A DNA stretch of 45,832 bases. Origin: an uncultured Prevotellaceae bacterium. Its GTDB lineage: Bacteria; Bacteroidota; Bacteroidia; Bacteroidales; Bacteroidaceae. Positions 25,358 through 34,148 of the stretch are shown piece by piece (the first letter of the stretch is position 1; each line of letters begins with the position of its first letter). The position numbers and the translations under genes were made by a program. Location: positions 1 through 45,832 of the forward strand of contig CACZCT010000023.1 of assembly GCA_902779745.1 (NCBI GenBank), read 5' to 3'. The notes beneath the pieces are model-generated. The model saw nothing but the letters and a program-made list of their open reading frames with translations, was not told the DNA's origin and did no database searches.

Positions 25358-26133
25358 ATGAAATCGATTTTAGAGGGCCGTGAAGGATTGAAAGCGGTTG
25401 TATATCAGATTGCGGAGGTCACAGGTTACCTCTGGCAGAAAGGATGGGCAGAGCGTAACGGTGGTAATATCACAGTGAATGTCACCGAATATATGGATGA
25501 TGAGTGCCGTGCCATGAAGCCCATCTCAGAAGTGAAACAGATAGGTATGGTGTTGCCGCAGTTGAAGGACAAGTATTTCTATTGTAAGGGAACTGGCAAA
25601 CGCATGCGTGACCTTGCAAAGGAACCCATGCAGAACGGATCGATTATCCGTATCCTCGACGACTGTGCCTCTTACGAGGTGATTGCTGATGAGAATGTGA
25701 TACCCACCAGTGAGCTACCTACTCATCTCGCTTTACAGAATTATCTGTTGGAGACGGGTTCGTGCTATAAAGCCACCTTGCATACGCATCCTATCGAGTT
25801 GGTAGCAATGAGTCATATACAGCGTTTCCTGAAAGGCGATGAGATGACTCGTGTGCTGTGGTCGATGATTCCAGAGACTCTCGCCTTTGCCCCGCTGGGT
25901 ATTGGCATCGTACCTTACGCACTTCCCTCGTCGGTGGCTCTTGCTGAGGCTACCCTTGAGCAGATCAAGACGCACGATGTGGTGATGTGGGAGAAACATG
26001 GTACGTACTTTGTAAGGCAGCCAATATCTATATGTGTGCCCGCAGCATGGGTTCAGAACCTGATGGTATGACGGAGGCACAGATGAAAGAGGTGCAGGAT
26101 GTCTTTAACCTGCCGAAGAAACGTCCCTGCTAA
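25358..26133 (+). pseudogene. rhaD: Rhamnulose-1-phosphate aldolase with a frameshifting 3' deletion
   Basis: The first 219 codons encode a class II aldolase that should split rhamnulose-1-phosphate into DHAP and L-lactaldehyde. Glu 119, the LHTHP pair (His 142, His 144) and WEKHG (His 214) are all present. After Val 219 (about 26014) the frame becomes RQPISICVPAAWVQNLMV and stops at 26071. In another frame the family's true C-terminus resumes at once: KAANIYMCARSMG through NLPKKRPC, stopping at 26131-26133. About 12-18 codons that normally join these parts are missing, so a deletion of length 3n+1 is the simplest explanation. The product would lack the C-terminal helices. It is either a real lesion or a sequencing/assembly error. 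Confidence 0.82.
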
Positions 26134-26135
26134 GT

Positions 26136-26747
26136 CTATTCGAAAATCTTAAACACATAGCCTTGCCCTCTCAGCCACTCAATGGCTTTGGGCAGGGCTA
26201 TGTGTAGTTTATCAATGGATTTGAGGGAGTCGTGGAAGGTGATGATGGAACCGTTGCGGACATAACGCTTCACATTATTAAGCACATCCTCAGCCGTCAT
26301 CCATTTCGAATAGTCACGAGTCACTAAATCCCACATCACAATACGGAACTTACGTGAGAGCCAGGCATATTGGCTCAATCGCATCCATCCATGGGGTGGA
26401 CGTACCAGATTGGTATGCAGATAGGCGTTGGCTTTCTCCACATTATAACTATATTCGCGAATACTATGACGGAATCCGCTGATGTGGTTATGGGTATGAT
26501 TACCGATACGGTGTCCTTCGTCAATGACACGCTGATGCAGGTCCGGATATTTCCTGGCATTGTCACCCACCATGAAGAAGGTCGCCTTGATACCATAGTG
26601 CTTGAGGGTATCGAGGATAAATGGTGTGGCTTCAGGGATAGGACCGTCATCGAAGGTCAGATAGACAGCCTTTTCCTGACGGTTCATTCTCCACGTTGCC
26701 CTGGGATATAGCCAGCGCAACCATATTGCTGGTTGCTCTATAATCAT
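26136..26747 (-). CDS. Polysaccharide deacetylase (NodB/CE4)
   Basis: A 203-residue carbohydrate esterase family 4 protein that would remove N- or O-acetyl groups from a polysaccharide. The metal-binding set is intact: TFDDGP (31-36, Asp 34), and NHTHNH (83-88, His 84 and His 88). RPPHG (116-120) replaces the common RPPYG, and a late FHD motif supplies the catalytic His. There is no signal peptide, although the first 20 residues are basic and hydrophobic and could associate with the membrane. The gene starts 5 bp after the DUF2723 gene and is clearly co-transcribed. It converges with the rhaD remnant, only 2 bp away. Confidence 0.9.
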   Translation of the reverse strand: MIIEQPAIWLRWLYPRATWRMNRQEKAVYLTFDDGPIPEATPFILDTLKHYGIKATFFMVGDNARKYPDLHQRVIDEGHRIGNHTHNHISGFRHSIREYSYNVEKANAYLHTNLVRPPHGWMRLSQYAWLSRKFRIVMWDLVTRDYSKWMTAEDVLNNVKRYVRNGSIITFHDSLKSIDKLHIALPKAIEWLRGQGYVFKIFE

Positions 26748-26752
26748 ATCGT

Positions 26753-29700
26753 TTATTGTCCCTTTTGTCCCAGATTACCTCCTTTTTCTTGGAAAGCATC
26801 CAGCATACTGCTGATGACATTCTCGTGCTTCTCCCCCCATTTCTCATCAATGGTCTCACCCAATTGCAGGAGTTGGTTGAGGATATAGAGATGCATATAG
26901 CAACTGTCTTCCGACAGGCTGAACTGCTGGTTGTCAAGGTTGCAGTACCATGTGACATACTGGGCAGAGTTCTTCCATAACTGATTGATAAGTTTCATGG
27001 CTTCCTCTTGATTGCCCATTGCTGCCCAGGCACGTGCCATATCAAGGGAACCGGAAGTGTAATTGTGCGGGATATTATATGCTGGCAGCATCTTCTCGCA
27101 GTATTTCAGCACTTCAGCAGCCTGCTTATCCTTGCCTTCACTGACTAGTTGGATAGCGAGTCTTGCCATGATACGACGATGAGTGTAGCACATACGCATC
27201 ACAGTCTCGTCAAGATAGACACCCTTGGTATTGGCACCACCAAATTTGAAGCGGTTCATCACATTATCATAGGTACGCTTCGTGTCGAAGTTCTTGGCAC
27301 CTTCCTGATTGGTGGTGAAAGGTGTGATACGATAGGCCAGTCCCTCGGTAATGGTGTTATCGCCTAAGTTGATGTAGTTCTCGTCGCCTACGCTGACAGC
27401 CACATAGATAGGACGTTTCCAGTTACACTCAGAAAGCATCTCAAGGATCATCAGGTCACCTTTGTAGAGTGCCGACTTACCTTTCAGGGAGATGGTCATA
27501 CGGTCGGGGATAGAATCTGTTGCCATCATCATACCACTTTGACGTACAGCCTCTTTGTCGATGGTCATATAGAGGGTATCTGTAGGAATGACATGGAATT
27601 CCTTATTCTTTGAACGTACCCAGTATTTCAGGACGTTCTTCAATTCAAACGGGTCTTCGCCAAACTGTTCTCTGGCCTGCTCTGGCTCCTGTTTGTAGAA
27701 ATCCAGTATAGCCTGTTTCATGTCTGGTTCGATGGTCACATACTCGTTTGTGCCAGCACAGTATTCAATACGTTCCCATGAGATAGGCACCGACGGAGAG
27801 TCGTAGGCTGGACGACGCATCTGGTCGATATACCAGTCAGTCTGCAGGTAAGAGAGGTTGCAGACACGGGCATCCGTACGGACTCCCTCCACATCTTGGT
27901 TATACCATAAAGGGAAGGTGTCGTTATCACCATTGGTGAAGATAATCGGGTTACCCTCGTCTTGCAGGGACATCAGATAGTTCTGTCCGAAGTCACGACA
28001 GGTATAACGTCCGCTGCGATCGTGGTCGTCCCAGGTCTGTGATGCCATCTGGATAGGGACTAATATTGCTGCTATAGTTACTATAGCGGCTATAACCACC
28101 TGTCCGTTCTTCATCTTACGGTTGATGAGGTCGATGAGGGCTGCGACTCCCATACCACACCATATAGCGAAGGCATAGAAGGAACCTGCATAGGCATAGT
28201 CACGTTCACGGGGCTGCATCGGAGTCTGGTTCAGATAGATGACGATGGCAAGACCTGTCATGAAGAACAGGAAGAAGACCACCCAGAACTGACGGATGCC
28301 GATAGGCTCTGCCTCTGTCTTTTCCTTGCCGTCTACTGTGGTACGGCTATAGCGGGTGTACCACGACTGCCAGAAGAGTCCTATCAGTCCTAGCAGCAAT
28401 GGCAGGCAATAGAATACGTTATGTCCTTTGTTCTCTTTCAGTTCGTCAGGCAAGGTGTTCTGGTCGCCTAAGCGCAGATTGTCAAACCAGTCGAAACCGG
28501 TGAGCCAGTTGCCATGCTCCAGTTCGCCATTACCTTGTAAATCATTCTGACGACCGGCAAAGTTCCACATGAAATAACGCCAGTACATGAAGTTGCACTG
28601 ATAGGAGAGGAAGAAACGTATGTTCTCCAGTTGACTGGGAACCTTCACGCTCATCATCTCACCACAACGGTCGTACATCTCCTCATGACCATCAACACCA
28701 CCGCCCATCCAACTCTCGTAGGCAGCGCGGTGGGCAGAACTGTACATACGAGGGAAGAACATGTTTTGAGCATACTGGTATTCGTCCTTGGTGCGTAAGA
28801 TGAAGTATTCGTCTTTCTCTTCCACAGAGGCCTTTTCCTTACGCTGCCAGACAGGGGCTCCTTTTTTCATGACAGGCTTACAATACTCTCCGTCTTTCTC
28901 CAAGGCGACCTGTGACGTATAGGCAGGACCATAGAACAAAGGACGTTGTCCGTATTGTTCACGTCCGAGATATTCACCTAATGTGAAGATATCCTCTGGG
29001 GAGTTCTGGTCCATTGGCGGGTTTGCCGAGGAACGGATAACAATCAGTGCATATGAGGAGTAGCCAATCATCAGCATCAACATACAAATCAGGGAGGTGT
29101 TCTTGATGCGTGCAGTGACAAGCAGTTTGTCTTTTTGCTTATACTGCAGGACAAACCATAGGACGGCTAATACTACGATACCGATAATGATGGCGGACCA
29201 ACCGTGTCCATAGAAAGGGATGCCCAGCATGGCGACAGACAACAGAAAAGCGATGTTCTGTTTTTTCTCACTGACATCACGGTGGGTTTCGTAGATAGCC
29301 CAGATAATAATGGCAATCAACAAGAAGATATAGATAATCTCACCAGTATTGAACGGACAGCCGAGGACGTTAACAAATAACAGTTCAAACCATCCGCCAA
29401 CCTGTACGATGCCAGGTACGACACCATAGAGTACGGCTGCGAGGATAACGATGGAGATGCCCAAAGCTATCAAAGAGCCGTGGAGGTCTTTCTTGGGCAG
29501 ACTCTGTGGGAACTTACGATAGTAATAGACCAGTACGATGGCTGGGAGACAGAGCAAGTTGAGCAGATGGACGCCAATACTCAGTCCAGTCATATACATA
29601 ATCAATATTAGCCAACGGTCACTATGAGGCTCGTCGGCATGATCCTCCCATTTCAGAATGAGCCAGAATACCACAGCAGTGAACGCTGATGAATAAGCAT

Positions 29701-30139
29701 AGACCTCACCTTCGACGGCAGAGAACCAGAATGTATCACTGAACGTATAGATCAACGCACCTACCATTGCCGAACCCTCAATGGCTATCATCTTGGCAAG
29801 TGTCAACTCACTCCAGTCTTTGATGAGCAGGCGGCGCACCAAGTGGGAGATGGTCCAGTACAGGAACAGAATAGTTGCCGCTGATAGTAACGCACTCATC
29901 ATATTCACCATTCGTGCTACCTGTGTAGGATCGCTGGTAAACTGTGAGAACAGGTTTGCCGTGAGCATAAAGAAAGGGGCACCGGGTGGATGACCGATTT
30001 CTAGTTTATAACCTGTAGAGATAAATTCCGGACAGTCCCAGAAAGAGGCTGTTGGCTCAATTGTAGAACAATAGACGAAGGCGGCAATCAGGAAACTGAC
30101 CCATCCGAGAATATTGTCTACTAGTCTAAAATTTTTCAT
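26753..30139 (-). CDS. DUF2723 polytopic membrane protein (putative glycosyltransferase)
   Basis: A 1128-residue protein. The first 750 or so residues hold more than ten membrane helices, and the rest is soluble, ending in helical TPR-like repeats (about 990-1110). The family hallmark near the N-terminus is TASFWDCPEFISTGYKLEIGHPPGAPFF, with acidic residues in the first periplasmic loop as in GT-C enzymes. Human TMEM260, which carries the same domain, is a protein O-mannosyltransferase, so a role in transferring sugars to secreted proteins or glycans is plausible but unproven here. The polysaccharide deacetylase follows at 5 bp. Its promoter box is flanked by a heptanucleotide tandem repeat. 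Confidence 0.85.
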   Translation of the reverse strand: MKNFRLVDNILGWVSFLIAAFVYCSTIEPTASFWDCPEFISTGYKLEIGHPPGAPFFMLTANLFSQFTSDPTQVARMVNMMSALLSAATILFLYWTISHLVRRLLIKDWSELTLAKMIAIEGSAMVGALIYTFSDTFWFSAVEGEVYAYSSAFTAVVFWLILKWEDHADEPHSDRWLILIMYMTGLSIGVHLLNLLCLPAIVLVYYYRKFPQSLPKKDLHGSLIALGISIVILAAVLYGVVPGIVQVGGWFELLFVNVLGCPFNTGEIIYIFLLIAIIIWAIYETHRDVSEKKQNIAFLLSVAMLGIPFYGHGWSAIIIGIVVLAVLWFVLQYKQKDKLLVTARIKNTSLICMLMLMIGYSSYALIVIRSSANPPMDQNSPEDIFTLGEYLGREQYGQRPLFYGPAYTSQVALEKDGEYCKPVMKKGAPVWQRKEKASVEEKDEYFILRTKDEYQYAQNMFFPRMYSSAHRAAYESWMGGGVDGHEEMYDRCGEMMSVKVPSQLENIRFFLSYQCNFMYWRYFMWNFAGRQNDLQGNGELEHGNWLTGFDWFDNLRLGDQNTLPDELKENKGHNVFYCLPLLLGLIGLFWQSWYTRYSRTTVDGKEKTEAEPIGIRQFWVVFFLFFMTGLAIVIYLNQTPMQPRERDYAYAGSFYAFAIWCGMGVAALIDLINRKMKNGQVVIAAIVTIAAILVPIQMASQTWDDHDRSGRYTCRDFGQNYLMSLQDEGNPIIFTNGDNDTFPLWYNQDVEGVRTDARVCNLSYLQTDWYIDQMRRPAYDSPSVPISWERIEYCAGTNEYVTIEPDMKQAILDFYKQEPEQAREQFGEDPFELKNVLKYWVRSKNKEFHVIPTDTLYMTIDKEAVRQSGMMMATDSIPDRMTISLKGKSALYKGDLMILEMLSECNWKRPIYVAVSVGDENYINLGDNTITEGLAYRITPFTTNQEGAKNFDTKRTYDNVMNRFKFGGANTKGVYLDETVMRMCYTHRRIMARLAIQLVSEGKDKQAAEVLKYCEKMLPAYNIPHNYTSGSLDMARAWAAMGNQEEAMKLINQLWKNSAQYVTWYCNLDNQQFSLSEDSCYMHLYILNQLLQLGETIDEKWGEKHENVISSMLDAFQEKGGNLGQKGQ

Positions 30140-30168
30140 TATTTTCGTTAAGTTTTTATTCTAACCTG

Positions 30169-30176
30169 CAAAGGTA
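30169..30176 (-). promoter_or_regulatory. -7 box of the DUF2723 gene
   Basis: Minus-strand TACCTTTG followed by GC, about 30 bp before the ATG. The position where a -33 element should lie (about 30196-30199) falls inside the TTGAGAA repeats. Confidence 0.6.
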
Positions 30177-30186
30177 GCTGTTTTAA

Positions 30187-30214
30187 TTGAGAATTGAGAA
30201 TTGAGAATTGAGAA
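30187..30214. repeat. Four tandem TTGAGAA heptamers
   Basis: Four perfect copies of TTGAGAA (30187-30193, 30194-30200, 30201-30207, 30208-30214) directly upstream of the DUF2723 -7 box on the minus strand. A 7-bp unit that changes copy number would shift promoter spacing. Confidence 0.85.
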
Positions 30215-30250
30215 TTAGTGGCGCCTTGTTGTTTTTTAACGTTTTAATGG

Positions 30251-30703
30251 CTATAGGAATTGTTGGACACCATAAATAAGTACCACATAACGTAGGAATT
30301 TGCCAATGGTGATGCTGGTGATGGAGATAGGGATGTTAGCGCGCATCAGTCCTAAGACAATGGTGATGGCACTGCCAAGGATTGGTACAAAAGCGAAAAA
30401 ACCCATCCATGCACCTCTGCCACCCATGAAACGGGTAGCCTTGTCGAGACTTTCCTGACTGACATGTAAGTATTTCTCTATCCATTCCAACTTGCCCATG
30501 CGTCCGACAGTGTAATTGAACATACCACCTGCCACATTACCAATGGTGCCATAGATAATCAGTCCCCACGGGTCCAGTCCTGCTGCCAGAAGTCCCATCA
30601 TAACCGCCTCACTGGAGAAAGGGAAGAATGAGCCGGCAACAAAGGCTGTGATGAGCATACCCCAATAGCCATAACTGATTAGAAGATTGATGATGATATC
30701 CAT
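30251..30703 (-). CDS. DedA/YqaA-type membrane protein (VTT domain)
   Basis: A 150-residue integral membrane protein of the small YqaA (COG1238) branch of the DedA/VTT superfamily. Typical features are FVAGSFFPFSSEAVMMGLLAAG near the N-terminus, GTIGNVAGGMFNYTVGR, and the late FFAFVPILGSAITIVLGLMR. DedA relatives are implicated in lipid scrambling and envelope homeostasis; the role of this branch is not settled. Its ATG lies inside the end of the preceding gene (25-bp overlap), implying translational coupling. It is the last gene of a six-gene operon. Confidence 0.85.
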   Translation of the reverse strand: MDIIINLLISYGYWGMLITAFVAGSFFPFSSEAVMMGLLAAGLDPWGLIIYGTIGNVAGGMFNYTVGRMGKLEWIEKYLHVSQESLDKATRFMGGRGAWMGFFAFVPILGSAITIVLGLMRANIPISITSITIGKFLRYVVLIYGVQQFL

Positions 30704-31623
30704 AAATTATAGGCAGTGAGTGTTAATGCTACGAAGGTAATGAGATAGAAGATAATATTGGTTATCCGTTTCTGTGTTAAGGCAATGAAATGGGCAACCA
30801 ATGGAGCTGTATTGATAATGATTAGGCGTATCAGCATATTGGCATGTTGAGGCTGTAGACAGAAAAACAGGAAAGACAGCGAGTCCATCCATATGAAAAT
30901 TTCATAGAGTTGACGGATGCGGAACTTATCCTGATAACTGGTCTGCCAATAATGTATAGTTCCGATAACAGCGATGATGAAAAGGAATGAAATGGTCGCA
31001 ATCTGGCTGATATTGAGAAGGGAGAACTCAAATGGGCGATAGATATTGGTTATCGGATTGAAATGCTCTACAAGTGGTGTGAAATCAGTTTTGTACAGTA
31101 ACCAGCAAGCGGCAAACCAATAGGGAGTGATTGCTCCCATCAGTGAAGAAAGGAATGTACGCCAAGAAAGAGTTTGCAGTTTGGTCAGCATTAACAACCA
31201 AAGGAAAGGGATATAGCAGAGAATATGTACATAACAGAGACTTGCCAATCCGATGCATAGGAAACCATAATATGTCAGTCCTGCGGATGCCTTATCCTGA
31301 TAGGTAAGGAATAAAATCAGGTAGACCGCTATAAAGAAAAACTGGCAGATAGCTTCTGAAAGGAAAGGAAACAGGAAACAGGCAGTACAGGAGAGTACCA
31401 AGAAAGAACTTGACACCATCCTTGAATAAATACGGATAAGTGCATTGGTATTATTTAATACTAGCATCAGGAAAGCAGAGAGGAAAAAGCTCCCAAACTG
31501 TATCCACCAACCTTCCTGAGCCAATCCATAAAGTCCCCATATACCTATCGCATATAACGAGACAATAGGTAGTGTCAGTTTACTTTCCGAAACCTTGTTC
31601 TGTAGCCGCTTGTTCCTCACCAC
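30679..31623 (-). CDS. Polytopic membrane protein of unknown function
   Basis: A 314-residue protein with about nine or ten hydrophobic helices spread over its length, basic at the N-terminus (MVRNKRLQNK), and without recognisable catalytic motifs. It may belong to the Bacteroidota DUF6427-like membrane proteins, but I am not certain. It begins with GTG at 31621-31623, directly abutting the purD stop codon. No ATG is available until well into the first helices. Its end overlaps the DedA-like gene by 25 bp. Tight packing with purD suggests shared expression rather than a purine role. Confidence 0.75.
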   Translation of the reverse strand: MVRNKRLQNKVSESKLTLPIVSLYAIGIWGLYGLAQEGWWIQFGSFFLSAFLMLVLNNTNALIRIYSRMVSSSFLVLSCTACFLFPFLSEAICQFFFIAVYLILFLTYQDKASAGLTYYGFLCIGLASLCYVHILCYIPFLWLLMLTKLQTLSWRTFLSSLMGAITPYWFAACWLLYKTDFTPLVEHFNPITNIYRPFEFSLLNISQIATISFLFIIAVIGTIHYWQTSYQDKFRIRQLYEIFIWMDSLSFLFFCLQPQHANMLIRLIIINTAPLVAHFIALTQKRITNIIFYLITFVALTLTAYNLWISSSIF

Positions 31624-32892
31624 TTATAAGTCCGCTCCGATGTCACGACGAAAATACTTATCCGTAAATTGTATCTTCTGAGCCTCCTCGAAAGACTTTT
31701 GCAGGGCCTCTACCTTGTCCTTGCCATAGGAGGATACGGCAATGACACGTCCACCATTGGTAACAACCTGTCCGTCTTTCATAGCGGTACCACTATGGAA
31801 AACGATAGAACCTTCTACTTGGTCAATGCCGCTGATAGGATAGCCTTTCTTGTATTCCTGAGGATAACCGCCACTGACTAGCATCACACAAACAGCTGCA
31901 CGTTTGTCAAACTCAATGGCCCGCTGGTCGAGATTGCCCTCGGCAACACCTTCGAAAAGGTCTACGATATCACTCTTTAAGCGGAGCATGACGCTCTCTG
32001 TCTCTGGGTCACCCATGCGACAGTTGTATTCTATCACCATCGGCTCTCCCTTCACGTTGATGAGTCCGAAGAAGATAAAGCCCTTATAATCGATACCCTC
32101 TGCCTTCAATCCCTCTACGGTAGGACGGATGATGCGGTCTTCCACCTTCTGCATCCATTCCTTGGTAGCGAACGGAACGGGGGTTACACTTCCCATACCA
32201 CCTGTATTTAGTCCAGTGTCATGTTCGCCAATGCGCTTATAATCTTTTGCTTCAGGCAGAATCTTGTAATGGTTGCCGTCAGTCAAGACGAAAACGCTAC
32301 ATTCGATACCACTAAGGAACTCCTCAATGACCACTTGCGAGGAAGCATTACCGAACATACCGCCCAACATCTCCTTCAGTTCCTTTTTTGCTTCATCAAG
32401 GGTGGGGAGAATCAGCACACCTTTGCCAGCGCAGAGTCCATCAGCCTTGAGAACATAGGGCGGTTCTAGATGTTCTAGATATTCTAGACCTTCTAGAAGA
32501 TGCTCGCCATCAAAGGTGGCATAGCGAGCTGTAGGGATATGGTGACGAGCCATGAAAGCCTTGGCGAAATCCTTCGAGCCTTCGAGGACGGCACCTTGCT
32601 TGGAAGGACCGATCACAGGGATATCCTTGGTGCGCTCATCCACTTTTAAATTGTCGTAGATACCTTTTACCAATGGATCCTCAGGACCTACCACCACCAT
32701 ATTAATCTGCTTCTCCACGCAGAACGACTTGATGGCTTCGAAGTCGTCAGCCTTCATTGACACATTCTCGCCGCAGTTGCTCGTACCAGCATTTCCCGGG
32801 GCGATATACAGTTTCTCACATTTCTCACTCTGAGCGATTTTCCAGGCGAGGGCATGCTCACGTCCGCCACTGCCTAATAACAGTATTTTCAT
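31624..32892 (-). CDS. purD: Phosphoribosylamine-glycine ligase
   Basis: A 422-residue ATP-grasp enzyme of purine synthesis that joins phosphoribosylamine to glycine. [15 protein letters not shown] (5-19), [12 protein letters not shown] (68-79), [17 protein letters not shown] (95-111), [13 protein letters not shown] (147-159), [10 protein letters not shown] and [11 protein letters not shown] are all family signatures, and the length is standard. Residues 133-143 ([11 protein letters not shown]) lie in the linker before the ATP-grasp strand and are encoded by four 9-bp units each containing CTAG. It lies 20 bp after serB and abuts the membrane protein gene. Confidence 0.96.
   Translation of the reverse strand: MKILLLGSGGREHALAWKIAQSEKCEKLYIAPGNAGTSNCGENVSMKADDFEAIKSFCVEKQINMVVVGPEDPLVKGIYDNLKVDERTKDIPVIGPSKQGAVLEGSKDFAKAFMARHHIPTARYATFDGEHLLEGLEYLEHLEPPYVLKADGLCAGKGVLILPTLDEAKKELKEMLGGMFGNASSQVVIEEFLSGIECSVFVLTDGNHYKILPEAKDYKRIGEHDTGLNTGGMGSVTPVPFATKEWMQKVEDRIIRPTVEGLKAEGIDYKGFIFFGLINVKGEPMVIEYNCRMGDPETESVMLRLKSDIVDLFEGVAEGNLDQRAIEFDKRAAVCVMLVSGGYPQEYKKGYPISGIDQVEGSIVFHSGTAMKDGQVVTNGGRVIAVSSYGKDKVEALQKSFEEAQKIQFTDKYFRRDIGADL
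32464..32499. repeat. Four 9-bp TTCTAGAnn repeats inside purD
   Basis: TTCTAGA begins at 32464, 32473, 32482 and 32491, exactly 9 bp apart. On the coding strand the units read CTA GAA xxx (Leu-Glu-x). CTAG is a generally scarce tetramer in bacteria, and CTA is an unusual leucine codon next to the surrounding sequence. Confidence 0.85.
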
Positions 32893-32912
32893 CTTCGTTA
32901 TTTTGATATTTG

Positions 32913-34142
32913 TTATAGTTTTCCTTGTTCTCCTAAATAGGAATCCTTGAAGCCGAGGAAGTAGAGTACACCATCAAGCCCGATAGTGTTGATACTTTGT
33001 TTGGCATTTGCCACCACACGGGGCTTAGCATGGAAGGCTATGCCGAGACCTGCCTGACTGATCATAGGGAGATCGTTGGCGCCATCACCCACTGCAATAG
33101 TCTGGGCAAGATTCACTTTCTCAACCTGTGCGATGAGTTTCAATAGCTCTGCTTTACGATGTCCGTCAACAATCTCACCGACATAGCGTCCTGTCAGTTT
33201 TCCATCTTCGCCAATCTCCAACTCGTTGGCATAGACATAGTCAATACCATATTTGCGTTGCAGGTACTCTCCAAAATAGGTGAATCCACCACTGAGGATA
33301 GCAATCTTATAGCCGCAGGTCTTGAGAATATTCATGAGGCGGTCGACACCCTCTGTGATGGGCAGATGTTCGGCGATGTCCTGCATGACACTCACGTCGA
33401 GTCCCTTCAATAAAGCGACACGGCGGGTGAAACTCTCCTTGAAGTCTATTTCACCACGCATGGCACTCTCCGTAATGGCACGGACTTCTGCCCCTACACC
33501 GTTGCGCTCTGCGAGTTCGTCAATACACTCTGTCTGAATAAGTGTGGAGTCCATGTCGAAACAGATAAGGCGTCGCATACGCCGGAACATGTCGTCGCGC
33601 TGGAAAGAGAAGTCAATACCCATTTCCGCAGACAGTTTCATCAGTTTCTCCTGCATCTCTTGGCGGTTGACGGGTTCACCACGCAGAGAGAACTGGATGC
33701 AGGCACGTGTGTGCTTGTCGAGTTGCTTGATGCTCTTACGTCCTGTCAGTCGCAGGATGGAGTCAATATTCAGTCCCTGATCGGCAATGACACGAGTTGC
33801 TGCTTCAATCTGGGATGCCTCTAATTGTCGTCCCATCACCATGAGGATATAGCGGTTCTTCCCTTGGTGTCCTACCCAATCCTCATACTCGTCATCGCTG
33901 ATAGGCGAGAATCCGATATTTACGCCCAGTTCTGTTGCCTTGAATAACAGTTCTTTCATAGCAAACCCCGATTTCGTGTCGTCCATACGGATGAGGATGC
34001 CCAGTGAGAGGGTAGAGTGGATGTCTGCCTGTCCTATATCTAATATTTGTGCGTCATACTTGGCTAAGATGCCCATGACACTTGCCGTCAGTCCAGGACG
34101 GTCTTGTCCTGTGATGCGGACGAGAATCTGTTCTTCTTTCAT
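32913..34142 (-). CDS. serB: Phosphoserine phosphatase with ACT domains
   Basis: A 409-residue enzyme performing the last step of serine synthesis. The N-terminal part has two ACT-like domains (about 5-80 and 92-165; the first begins [19 protein letters not shown]), which usually bind amino acids. The HAD phosphatase carries [19 protein letters not shown] (nucleophile Asp and acid Asp), [10 protein letters not shown], and [25 protein letters not shown]. The long ACT-SerB form is common in Bacteroidota. The ATG is 6 bp after the S9 peptidase gene, and purD follows at 20 bp. Serine yields glycine and one-carbon units used in purine synthesis, which fits its pairing with purD. Confidence 0.95.
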   Translation of the reverse strand: MKEEQILVRITGQDRPGLTASVMGILAKYDAQILDIGQADIHSTLSLGILIRMDDTKSGFAMKELLFKATELGVNIGFSPISDDEYEDWVGHQGKNRYILMVMGRQLEASQIEAATRVIADQGLNIDSILRLTGRKSIKQLDKHTRACIQFSLRGEPVNRQEMQEKLMKLSAEMGIDFSFQRDDMFRRMRRLICFDMDSTLIQTECIDELAERNGVGAEVRAITESAMRGEIDFKESFTRRVALLKGLDVSVMQDIAEHLPITEGVDRLMNILKTCGYKIAILSGGFTYFGEYLQRKYGIDYVYANELEIGEDGKLTGRYVGEIVDGHRKAELLKLIAQVEKVNLAQTIAVGDGANDLPMISQAGLGIAFHAKPRVVANAKQSINTIGLDGVLYFLGFKDSYLGEQGKL

Positions 34143-34148
34143 CGTATT

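Noticed and set aside
26157-26200. Inverted repeat near the 3' end of the deacetylase gene as a terminator
   Set aside because: It lies within the coding sequence, has a mismatch and a long loop, and no T tract follows.
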